Assembly: GCF_029360705.1 (NCBI RefSeq)
Contig: NZ_JARKMX010000003.1
Span: forward strand, 62,001 to 126,000
Length of the DNA stretch: 64,000 nt
Source: Paraflavitalea pollutisoli
GTDB lineage: Bacteria; Bacteroidota; Bacteroidia; Chitinophagales; Chitinophagaceae
Direction: 5' to 3'
Position numbers and translations under genes: made by a program. Positions 52,768 to 61,218 of this stretch are shown here, in pieces (position 1 is the stretch's first letter; each line of letters begins with the position of its first letter). A model generated the notes under the pieces. That model was not told the origin of the DNA. It did not search any database and saw nothing but the letters and a program-made list of their open reading frames with translations.

Positions 52768-52831
52768 ATTCTGGCTGGTGGTAGTTTGCGCCAGTCGATA
52801 TATACGAAAGTTTAAAAATTAGAACAGAGAA

Positions 52832-55129
52832 ATGAGAAATCTATTGCTTACTGGTTTGTTGAGCGTACCTGTTTTGGGGATGGCGCAAACCTCTTCCGAA
52901 AACCTGGTGCCATATGTAAAACCGATTATCGGTACGCAACGCATGGGACACACTTACCCTGGTGCAACCGTGCCGTTCGGTATGGTTCAATTGAGTCCCG
53001 ATACGGATACGATCCCCTACGAAATGAATGGCAAGTACAATGGAGACGTGTATAAGTACTGTGCCGGATACCAGTATGAGGACAAGACGATTGTTGGATT
53101 CAGCCATACCCATTTCAGTGGCACGGGACACTCAGATCTTGGCGATTTCCTGATCATGCCGACCGTAGGAGAGCTCAAGCTCAATCCAGGTACTGCTGAT
53201 GCGCCACGTAGTGGTTTCCGTTCGGCTTTCTCTCACGCCAATGAAGTGGCAGAAGCAGGTTATTACAAGGTGAAACTGGATGACTACAATATTCTCGCTG
53301 AGATGACGGCGACGAATAGGGTTGGCTTTCATCAATATACTTTTCCGCAGTCGGACCAGTCACATATCGTGCTGGATCTGATGTCGGGCATTTACAACTA
53401 TGAAGACAAAAACGTATGGACCTTTTTGCGGGTGGAGAATGATACCCTTGTAACGGGTTACCGTCAAACGAATGGTTGGGGCCGCACGAGGACTGTGTAT
53501 TTTGCTATGACTTTTTCCAAGCCTTTTTACCAGTATGGTAACAAGAACTTTTCGAAGCGTCAAGTATACCAGGGGTTCTGGCGGAAATTTGACCAGTCGA
53601 AGAATTTTCCGGAAATGGCTGGCAAACAACTCAGGGCCTACTTTGATTTTAAGACCACTGCCGGTGAAAAGGTGAAGATCAAGTTTGCGCTTTCTTCCGT
53701 CAGCACGGAAGGAGCTCTGCTGAACTTACGCACAGAAGCTCCTGGTTGGGATTTTGACCAGGTTAAAAAGCAAGCGCAGGATCAGTGGAACAAAGAATTG
53801 GCAAAGGTTACCATTCAATCTAAGAACCGTGATGACAAGGAGAACTTCTATACCTCCATGTATCACGCTTTCCTGAGCCCGATCACTTATATGGATGTGG
53901 ATGGCTCTTACAAAGGGCTTGATCAAAATGTCCATAAAGCAAAAGACTTTACGAATTACACGGTATTTTCTCTGTGGGATACTTACCGGGCCCTGCATCC
54001 TTTCTTCAACCTGGTACAGCCTTCCCGCAATGCCGACATGATCAAATCTATGCTGGCACATTATGACCAAAGTGCCCAGCATATGCTGCCGGTATGGAGT
54101 CATTATGCCAATGAGAATTGGTGTATGATCGGCTATCACAGCGTATCGCTGATTGCCGACGCAGTCATGAAAGGTAATGCTCCTTTTGATGCAAACAAGG
54201 CGTTGGATGCCTGTGTGACCACTGCCCGTCATGGGTCTTACGATGGTATTAGTTATTATATGAGCATGGGTTACGTACCTGAGGATAAGAATGGTTCGTC
54301 TGTTTCTAAAACCCTGGAATATGCCTATGATGACTGGTGTATTGCTCAAATGGCTAAGAAACTGGGGCGTAATGATATCTATGATGAATTCAGCAAGCGT
54401 GCTCAGTATTTCAAGAATGTTTACGATGCCTCTATTGGATATATGAGACCCAAGTTGAGTGATGGTACTTTCCGTAAGGAGTTTGACGTGTTGAGTACGC
54501 ACAATCAGGGCTTTATTGAAGGTAATGCGTGGAATTACAGTTTGTATGTGCCGCACGAACCTGAGCAACTGATCTCCATGATGGGCGGCAAAAAGCGTTT
54601 TGTGACGCACCTGGATTCTCTGTTCACCATGCACCTTCCCGACAAGTATTTTGCCGAAACGGAAGACATTACCCGTGATGGTATTATCGGTAATTATGTG
54701 CATGGTAACGAACCTTCTCACCACGTACCTTATCTCTACAACTGGACTGATCAGCCCTGGAAAACGCAGGAGCGTGTGCGGATGATCCTCAAAAAGCAGT
54801 TCAAGCCTACTCCTGACGGTCTGGGTGGTAATGACGACTGCGGTCAGATGAGTGCCTGGTATATTTTTACGGCACTCGGATTCTACCCGGTTGCTCCCGG
54901 ATCTGATCAATATGCTATTGGCAGTCCGGCGGTAGATGGTGCAACGCTTCAACTGGAAAATGGCAAGACATTCGTCATCGAGGTGCAAAACCAAAGTGAT
55001 AAGAATGTGTATGTCCAAAAGATGATCCTGAACGGTCAGCCGCTTAATCGTCTGTTCCTGACCCATAGTGATATTACCAATGGTGGTAAGCTGGTGTTTG
55101 TAATGGGGGAGAAGCCTAAGAAAAAATAG
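52832..55129 (+). CDS. GH92 family alpha-mannosidase (canonical active site)
   Basis: This 765-residue protein has signal MRNLLLTGLLSVPVLGMAQ. The N-terminal beta-sandwich (VKPIIGTQRMGHTYPGATVPFGMVQLSPD; FSHTHFSGTGHSDLGDF) and the alpha/alpha barrel are complete. The catalytic acid Glu627 sits in HGNEPSHH and the acidic pair in GGNDDCGQMSAWY is conserved, so this should be an active exo-alpha-mannosidase on alpha-1,2/1,3-linked mannose. It lies behind a terminator and no LacI-type operator is visible in the 60 bp before it, so its promoter is unclear and it may be constitutive or rely on read-through. Confidence 0.95.
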   Translation: MRNLLLTGLLSVPVLGMAQTSSENLVPYVKPIIGTQRMGHTYPGATVPFGMVQLSPDTDTIPYEMNGKYNGDVYKYCAGYQYEDKTIVGFSHTHFSGTGHSDLGDFLIMPTVGELKLNPGTADAPRSGFRSAFSHANEVAEAGYYKVKLDDYNILAEMTATNRVGFHQYTFPQSDQSHIVLDLMSGIYNYEDKNVWTFLRVENDTLVTGYRQTNGWGRTRTVYFAMTFSKPFYQYGNKNFSKRQVYQGFWRKFDQSKNFPEMAGKQLRAYFDFKTTAGEKVKIKFALSSVSTEGALLNLRTEAPGWDFDQVKKQAQDQWNKELAKVTIQSKNRDDKENFYTSMYHAFLSPITYMDVDGSYKGLDQNVHKAKDFTNYTVFSLWDTYRALHPFFNLVQPSRNADMIKSMLAHYDQSAQHMLPVWSHYANENWCMIGYHSVSLIADAVMKGNAPFDANKALDACVTTARHGSYDGISYYMSMGYVPEDKNGSSVSKTLEYAYDDWCIAQMAKKLGRNDIYDEFSKRAQYFKNVYDASIGYMRPKLSDGTFRKEFDVLSTHNQGFIEGNAWNYSLYVPHEPEQLISMMGGKKRFVTHLDSLFTMHLPDKYFAETEDITRDGIIGNYVHGNEPSHHVPYLYNWTDQPWKTQERVRMILKKQFKPTPDGLGGNDDCGQMSAWYIFTALGFYPVAPGSDQYAIGSPAVDGATLQLENGKTFVIEVQNQSDKNVYVQKMILNGQPLNRLFLTHSDITNGGKLVFVMGEKPKKK

Positions 55130-55153
55130 TATTTATCTCTAATAAGATAGGGG

Positions 55154-55191
55154 AAACCCCGGTACCGGCTGTTGCTGGTGCCGGGGTTTTT
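55154..55191 (+). terminator. Intrinsic terminator after the second GH92 gene
   Basis: AAACCCCGG (55154-55162) pairs with CCGGGGTTT (55181-55189), and the stem continues inward with a few more pairs. Five T follow the stem. Confidence 0.88.
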
Positions 55192-55330
55192 GCTTTTCAT
55201 ATATGATTCCACTAAATAAGGTGGATCCGGTTTTCAATTGGGTGCAGGGGGGGGTGTTGTGCAGGGGCGGTTATGGTTCAGGCATAGGTCAGATAGCCGG
55301 GGGACAGGGGGCCGCTTACTGTCCAGGTCT

Positions 55331-55382
55331 CTATAAGGTCCCCATAAGGTCTCTATAAGGTCTGTATAAGGTCTCGATAAGG
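55331..55382. repeat. 11-bp tandem repeats (TATAAGG-type)
   Basis: TATAAGGTC or CATAAGGTC recurs four times with a period of exactly 11 bases (starts at 55332, 55343, 55354, 55365) and a fifth unit GATAAGG starts at 55376. The period matches the arrays at 30698 and 30864. The rest of 55192-55756 holds no gene I can support; it has a G-rich stretch near 55243 and must hold the promoter of the next lacI-type gene. Confidence 0.85.
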
Positions 55383-55756
55383 GTAATCTATAGAAGGCGG
55401 GAATTTTGTCTTTGCCTATAACGGTGGGGGTAGCCATTTCGGCAATAATTGGTCCGAAATGGCATCCGTTACAGGACATTTCCGGCTACATTTTGTTTAA
55501 AACTGAATTTAATCAATTGGGGTGATGGCGGCAATCGGCAGTCGTGGTGCAAGGGTGTGTATAATTGCCAACCAATGCTTTTATGTCTTGAATTTACGGT
55601 GATTATGCGCGTTTTCCTAAAAATATTCCCCCTGTTGAAGTGGAAACCTTAAATTTGAAAGGCTACGGATTCTTGCCAGCTTCTTTGAACCCAATTGCTA
55701 AAGGGGGGGTGCACCAGCACCTACAGGCATGTGCCCCAAAAACTACTGCGAACATT

Positions 55757-56770
55757 ATGAAACGAGTTTCTTTGAAAGACATCGCCAGGATGACGGGGGC
55801 TTCTCCCTCCACCGTTTCCTTTGTCCTGAATGGCAAGGCCCGGGAAATGCGTATCAGCGATGATCTGGCCAAGAAAATTACTACCATCGCCAAGCGTGAA
55901 GGTTATCATCCCAATCAGGTGGCGGTGCGTTTACGCACTGGCAAGTCGCAAATGCTGGGGCTGGTGGTGGAAAGCATTTCCGGCAATTTCTTTGCTGCAC
56001 TGGCCAAGGTGATCGAGGAAGCTGCCGACCAATATGGCTACAAAGTGGTGTACTGTGCTACGGAAAACGACGGTAAAAAAGGGCAGGAACTCATCAAAAT
56101 GCTATCGCAGCAACAGGTTGATGGCTATATCATTACGCCAGCAGTGGGCATGGAGCAGGATGTGGAAGAGCTCGTAGATCATAAAAAGCCGGTGGTATTG
56201 CTGGACAGTTACTTTCCCAATATGGATGTACCGTATGTATTGGTGGATAACTATGGCGGTGTTATTAAAGGGATGAAGCACCTCATTGGCAGGGGGTATA
56301 AAAAAGTAGGATTTATCACGGTAGATCTTCAGTTAGTTCAGATTAAAGACCGGTTACAAGCCTATACTGATAGCCTCAAAGCGGCTGGTATTCCAGTAAA
56401 CCGCAAGCTTATTTTGTCGTTGGGGTATAAGATCAGCCGAGCAGAAGCAATACAGCAGATTTCGGATTTTATTACCAGTCACCCACAGATTGAAGCCCTC
56501 TTTTTTGCCACCAATTACCTGGGATTGCTGGGTATCGAAAGCCTGCAATTATTGGGCAAAACAACGCCGGGCGATGTGGCGATGCTGAGCTTCGATGACC
56601 ACGACGTGTTCCGGTTGTTTCCACCGGGAATCACCATTATCGAACAACCCGTTGAGGAAATTGCCAAAACTGCCATCAATTTACTGATGTCGCAGTTGGG
56701 AAAAAATAAGCCTACCAAAAAGAATAAGGTGCAATTGCCAGCCAAGTTGGTGGTGCGTGGTACTACTTAA
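55757..56770 (+). CDS. LacI-family transcriptional regulator (copy 2)
   Basis: This 337-residue protein starts at ATG 55757 (MKRVSLKDIARMTGASPSTVSF); an earlier in-frame start adds 39 unrelated residues. It is a close paralogue of the regulator at 43418. The helix-turn-helix recognition segment SPSTVSF(V/I)LNGKA differs by one conservative change, so both probably bind the same operators. The effector domain (MLGLVVESISGNFFAALAKVIE, VDGYIITP, PVVLLDSYFPN, VAMLSFDDHDVFRLFPPGITIIEQP) has diverged more. It is the last gene before rpoB; no terminator is obvious behind it. Confidence 0.93.
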   Translation: MKRVSLKDIARMTGASPSTVSFVLNGKAREMRISDDLAKKITTIAKREGYHPNQVAVRLRTGKSQMLGLVVESISGNFFAALAKVIEEAADQYGYKVVYCATENDGKKGQELIKMLSQQQVDGYIITPAVGMEQDVEELVDHKKPVVLLDSYFPNMDVPYVLVDNYGGVIKGMKHLIGRGYKKVGFITVDLQLVQIKDRLQAYTDSLKAAGIPVNRKLILSLGYKISRAEAIQQISDFITSHPQIEALFFATNYLGLLGIESLQLLGKTTPGDVAMLSFDDHDVFRLFPPGITIIEQPVEEIAKTAINLLMSQLGKNKPTKKNKVQLPAKLVVRGTT

Positions 56771-57080
56771 GGCGGGGAAAGGGAAGCGACAGGGGCGCGA
56801 CCCAAAGCCCCGGCGCAGGGAAAATTGTACTGCCGGGTAAGTGTGCCGGTTTGGGGAAGGCCAACGGGTAAAGTGGAGCAGGGGAGGATGCCAGTGCATA
56901 AGTTTTGTTTTGGGACGTATCTCTTTGTGTTTGAAAAATTTGTACTTTTAAGCTCCCTGTTACTGAACCGAAAACCGGATAAAGTGTTTATTTAGTTGTT
57001 CAGGTTTATCCGGATCGGAAGAAGGTAACCGGAGCCGGAATTGTTACCCCCAATCGGTCCGGCGCTGCTTTTGGAACAAA

Positions 57081-57113
57081 TTTTGTGAAATGTTGGGTTT
57101 TTTGTTACCTTTG
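57081..57113 (+). promoter_or_regulatory. Promoter of rpoBC
   Basis: TTTTG (57081-57085), a 20-bp spacer, then TACCTTTG (57106-57113), an exact TAnnTTTG box. It would give a leader of about 175 nt before rpoB. It shows rpoBC is transcribed independently of rplJL here. Confidence 0.8.
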
Positions 57114-57191
57114 CCGTCCATTTTTCACAATGCTAATTAGCTGGGGTAAGTTATTACATGGCCAAATTTACATAACTACTTCAATATCAAT

Positions 57192-57227
57192 TCACAGAGA
57201 ACTTGATTGTTCTCCTGTGATTTTTTT
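57192..57227 (+). terminator. Intrinsic terminator-like hairpin in the rpoB leader (putative attenuator)
   Basis: TCACAGAGAAC (57192-57202) pairs with GTTCTC-C-TGTGA (57209-57220) through 11 bp with one bulged C and a 6-base loop, followed by seven T. It lies between the promoter and the rpoB ATG, 65 bp before the start codon, so it must be bypassed for RNA polymerase synthesis. Confidence 0.75.
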
Positions 57228-57292
57228 GCGTATAGACGATTTTGATGATTTTTTGAACGTTCGAACAACTAAAAAAACCGGTTTTAATCAAT

Positions 57293-60200
57293 ATGTCTTC
57301 AACAAAATTGCAAAGCAGGATCAACTTTGGTAAGATCAAAAATTTATCCGAAGCTCCTGACCTACTCGAAGTACAGATTCAATCTTTCAAAGAATTTTTC
57401 CAGTTAGAGACTACTCCGGACAAACGTAACATCGAAGGGTTGTTTAAGGTGTTTAAGGAGAATTTCCCGATCACCGACACCCGGAACATTTTCGTACTGG
57501 AGTTCCTGGATTATTTTATTGACCCGCCCCGCTACACCATCGAAGAGTGTATGGAGCGTGGATTGACTTACGCCGTGCCGCTGAAAGCGAAACTGCGTTT
57601 GAGCTGTAATGACGAGGAACACGTTGATTTCCAAACTATTGTTCAGGATGTATTCTTAGGAAACATTCCTTACATGACTCCCCGTGGTACATTCGTGATC
57701 AACGGTGCTGAGCGTGTGGTCGTATCGCAGTTGCACCGTTCACCTGGTGTATTCTTCGGTCAATCTATCCACCCGAACGGTACTAAGATCTACTCTGCCC
57801 GTGTGATCCCCTTCAAGGGCGCCTGGATGGAGTTTGCTACCGACATCAACAACGTGATGTATGCTTACATCGACCGTAAAAAGAAGTTCCCGGTAACTAC
57901 CCTGTTGCGTTCTATCGGTTACGAGACTGATAAGGACATCCTGGAGCTGTTCGGAATGGCTGATGAAGTGAACGGTGACACCAAGTCCCTGAAAGCCTAT
58001 CTGGGCAAACGCCTGGCGGCCCGCGTATTGCGGACCTGGGTAGAGGACTTCGTCGATGAGGACACCGGTGAGGTAGTATCGATCGAGCGTAATGAGGTGG
58101 TGCTGGAGCGCGATACCGTGCTTGATGAAGAGGCCATCGACATGATCGCCGACATGGACGTTAAGAGCGTTTTCGTACAAAAAGAAGATGTGGGTGGTGA
58201 TTTTGCGATCATCTACAACACGTTGAATAAAGATACTTCAAACAGTGAGCTGGAAGCGGTGCAACACATCTACCGTCAGTTGCGCGGCGCCGATGCTCCT
58301 GATGATGAGACCGCCCGCGGTATCATCGACAAATTGTTCTTCAGCGACAAGCGCTATGATCTCGGTGAAGTTGGTCGTTACAAGATCAACCGTAAGCTGA
58401 ATCTTAACCAGCCGCTGGAGCAAAAAACACTGACCAAAGAAGATATCATCGAGATCATCAAGTATCTCGTTCGTCTTACCAATGGTAAAGCGGAAATTGA
58501 TGATATCGATCACCTGAGCAATCGTCGTGTACGTACTGTGGGTGAGCAATTGTATGCTCAGTTCGGTGTTGGTCTGGCCCGTATGGCCCGTACCATCCGT
58601 GAGCGTATGAACGTACGTGACAATGAGGTGTTCACGCCTGTTGATCTGATCAACGCGCGGACACTGTCTTCTGTGATCAACTCATTCTTTGGTACTTCTC
58701 AGCTGTCTCAGTTCCTCGACCAGACCAACCCGCTGAGTGAGATCACGCACAAGCGTCGTATCTCCGCACTCGGGCCAGGTGGTTTGAGTCGTGAGCGTGC
58801 GGGCTTTGAGGTTCGTGACGTACACTACAGCCACTACGGACGTCTGTGTACCATCGAAACGCCGGAAGGTCCGAACATCGGTCTGATCTCTACACTTTGC
58901 GTACACGCAAAGATCAATGAGATGGGCTTTATCGAAACTCCTTATCACAAGGTAATCGACGGTAAAGTAGACCAGAAGAAACTGACCTTCCTGAGCGCTG
59001 AAGAAGAAGATAATGCCAAGATCGCCCAGGCGAGTGCGCCATTGAATGATAAAGGCCAGTTTGCGGAAGAGAAAGTTGCTTCCCGTCAAACAGGTGACTT
59101 CCCGATCCTGGAGAAGGATGAGGTTGAATTCATGGACGTAGCACCTAACCAGATCGTAGGTTTGAGTGCTTCGCTGATTCCGTTCCTCGAGCATGATGAC
59201 GCCAACCGTGCGTTGATGGGATCAAACATGCAACGTCAGGCTGTGCCGCTGATCCGTCCTGAAAACCCGATCGTGGGTACAGGTCTGGAAGGAAAGGCTG
59301 CCCGTGATGCGCGTGTTCAGATCCTCTCTGAAGGCGAAGGTGTTGTAGAATATGTAGATGGTAGCGAAATTCATGTTCGTTACGATCGTACCGAAGGTGA
59401 CCGTCTGGTGAGCTTCGAAGACGATCTGAGAATTTACAAGCTGACCAAGTTTATCAAAACCAACCAGGAAACCTGTATCAACCACAAGCCTGCCGTACGG
59501 AAAGGCCAACGGTTGAAGAAAGGTGACTTCCTGACTGAAGGATATGCGGTACAGGCTGGTGAGCTGGCCCTGGGTCGTAACCTCCGCGTGGCGTTCATGC
59601 CCTGGAAAGGTTACAACTTCGAGGATGCCATCGTAATCAATGAAAAAGTAGCCCGTGAGGATCTGTTCACTTCTATTCATATTTCCGAGTATGAACTGGA
59701 AGTACGTGATACCAAGCTGGGTGAAGAAGAACTGACACCAGATATCCCTAACGTTTCTGAAGAGGCTACCAAAGACCTCGACGAAAATGGTATCATCCGT
59801 CTGGGTGCTGCTATCAAGGAAGGTGATATCCTGATCGGTAAGATCACTCCTAAGGGAGAAAGCGATCCTACCCCTGAAGAAAAGCTGTTAAGAGCGATCT
59901 TCGGTGATAAGGCTGGTGATGCCAAAGATGCTTCGCTGAAAGCACCAAACGGTGTAGAAGGTGTAGTAATCGGTAAGAAACTGTTTCAACGCGCTAAGAA
60001 AGATAAGAACGCCAAGATCCGTGAGAAGGCTGCTCTCGAGAAACTCGAGAAAGTGCACGAGAAAAACGTAGAGGAACTGAAGGAGCTGTTGCTGAGCAAA
60101 TTGCAAACCCTGCTGAAGGACAAGCCTTCTGCTGGCGTAAACAACAACTTTGGTGAAGTTCAGATCGGTAAGGGTGCCAAGTTCAATCCTAAGAACCTGG

Positions 60201-61096
60201 CTTCTATTGACTACCAGAACGTAAACCCGCTGGGTTGGACTGGTGATGCGGTGATCGATGATCAGATCAACATCCTGTTGCACAACTTCAACATCAAGTT
60301 CAACGAAGAACTGGGTCGTTACAAGAGAGAGAAGTTCAACATCTCGATCGGTGACGAATTGCCTGCAGGTGTGTTGAAACTCGCTAAAGTATACCTGGCC
60401 GTTAAGCGTAAGCTGAAGGTGGGTGATAAAATGGCGGGTCGTCACGGTAACAAGGGTATCGTTGCGAAGATCGTTCGTGCAGAAGATATGCCTTTCCTCC
60501 ACGATGGTGAGCCGGTAGATATCGTACTGAACCCGCTCGGTGTACCTTCCCGTATGAACCTTGGACAGATCTATGAAACTGTACTTGGTTGGGCAGGTCA
60601 AAAACTGGGTGTGAAGTTTGCTACGCCGATCTTCGACGGTGCTACAGTAGAAGAAATCGCCTCTCATATCGATCAGGCCAAATTGCCAAGCTTCGGTCAC
60701 AGTTATCTGTTCGATGGCGAAACAGGTGAGCGTTTCCACCAGAAGGCTACGGTGGGTGTGATCTACATGATCAAACTGCACCACATGGTGGATGATAAGA
60801 TGCACGCCCGTTCGATCGGACCATACAGCTTGATCACACAACAGCCGTTGGGTGGTAAAGCACAGTTCGGTGGTCAGCGTTTCGGTGAGATGGAAGTTTG
60901 GGCGCTTGAAGCTTACGGTGCTTCTAACATCCTGCAGGAATTGCTCACACTTAAATCTGATGACATCATCGGTCGCGCGAAGACTTATGAGGCCATCGTT
61001 AAGGGCGACAATATTCCAAGAGCGGGTATTCCAGAGTCCTTCAACGTATTGGTGCATGAGTTGAGAGGTCTTGGTCTGGATCTGAAATTTGAATAA
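57293..61096 (+). CDS. rpoB: RNA polymerase beta subunit
   Basis: This 1267-residue core subunit of RNA polymerase is complete from [15 protein letters not shown] to the C-terminal LGLDLKFE. Landmarks include the rifampicin-site region ([33 protein letters not shown], about residues 463-500), [23 protein letters not shown] (about 769-784), [17 protein letters not shown] and the C-terminal [24 protein letters not shown]. The rifampicin-site sequence is of the sensitive form. It is the first gene of the rpoBC operon. Confidence 0.98.
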   Translation: MSSTKLQSRINFGKIKNLSEAPDLLEVQIQSFKEFFQLETTPDKRNIEGLFKVFKENFPITDTRNIFVLEFLDYFIDPPRYTIEECMERGLTYAVPLKAKLRLSCNDEEHVDFQTIVQDVFLGNIPYMTPRGTFVINGAERVVVSQLHRSPGVFFGQSIHPNGTKIYSARVIPFKGAWMEFATDINNVMYAYIDRKKKFPVTTLLRSIGYETDKDILELFGMADEVNGDTKSLKAYLGKRLAARVLRTWVEDFVDEDTGEVVSIERNEVVLERDTVLDEEAIDMIADMDVKSVFVQKEDVGGDFAIIYNTLNKDTSNSELEAVQHIYRQLRGADAPDDETARGIIDKLFFSDKRYDLGEVGRYKINRKLNLNQPLEQKTLTKEDIIEIIKYLVRLTNGKAEIDDIDHLSNRRVRTVGEQLYAQFGVGLARMARTIRERMNVRDNEVFTPVDLINARTLSSVINSFFGTSQLSQFLDQTNPLSEITHKRRISALGPGGLSRERAGFEVRDVHYSHYGRLCTIETPEGPNIGLISTLCVHAKINEMGFIETPYHKVIDGKVDQKKLTFLSAEEEDNAKIAQASAPLNDKGQFAEEKVASRQTGDFPILEKDEVEFMDVAPNQIVGLSASLIPFLEHDDANRALMGSNMQRQAVPLIRPENPIVGTGLEGKAARDARVQILSEGEGVVEYVDGSEIHVRYDRTEGDRLVSFEDDLRIYKLTKFIKTNQETCINHKPAVRKGQRLKKGDFLTEGYAVQAGELALGRNLRVAFMPWKGYNFEDAIVINEKVAREDLFTSIHISEYELEVRDTKLGEEELTPDIPNVSEEATKDLDENGIIRLGAAIKEGDILIGKITPKGESDPTPEEKLLRAIFGDKAGDAKDASLKAPNGVEGVVIGKKLFQRAKKDKNAKIREKAALEKLEKVHEKNVEELKELLLSKLQTLLKDKPSAGVNNNFGEVQIGKGAKFNPKNLASIDYQNVNPLGWTGDAVIDDQINILLHNFNIKFNEELGRYKREKFNISIGDELPAGVLKLAKVYLAVKRKLKVGDKMAGRHGNKGIVAKIVRAEDMPFLHDGEPVDIVLNPLGVPSRMNLGQIYETVLGWAGQKLGVKFATPIFDGATVEEIASHIDQAKLPSFGHSYLFDGETGERFHQKATVGVIYMIKLHHMVDDKMHARSIGPYSLITQQPLGGKAQFGGQRFGEMEVWALEAYGASNILQELLTLKSDDIIGRAKTYEAIVKGDNIPRAGIPESFNVLVHELRGLGLDLKFE

Positions 61097-61166
61097 GCAA
61101 AGCCGTGAGCATTTGGGTTCTTACTGAAGCCCGATCTATTGGAACAGAACAAAATATCAAAAACTT

Positions 61167-61200
61167 AGCAGGGGCCTCGAGTTCCACTTGAGGCTCCGCT
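61167..61200 (+). repeat. Stem-loop in the rpoB-rpoC spacer
   Basis: AGC-GG-GCCTC-AG pairs with CT-GAGGC-CC-GCT across a 5-base loop, with a few mismatches. No T run follows, so it is not a terminator. It may be an RNA processing site in the 122-bp spacer. Confidence 0.5.
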
Positions 61201-61218
61201 AAAAAGCTAATAAATAAT

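Noticed and set aside
53726-55066. 446-residue minus-strand open frame across the second GH92
   Set aside because: Antisense shadow of a gene with clear GH92 motifs; it has no recognisable domain and shares the coding bias of the sense strand.
57085-57333. 82-codon open frame in the rpoB leader as a leader peptide
   Set aside because: Its first ATG lies upstream of the expected transcription start and it overlaps the rpoB start out of frame; no run of regulatory codons is visible.
59888-61057. 389-residue minus-strand open frame across rpoB
   Set aside because: Antisense of a strongly biased housekeeping gene, where few stop codons arise on the opposite strand.
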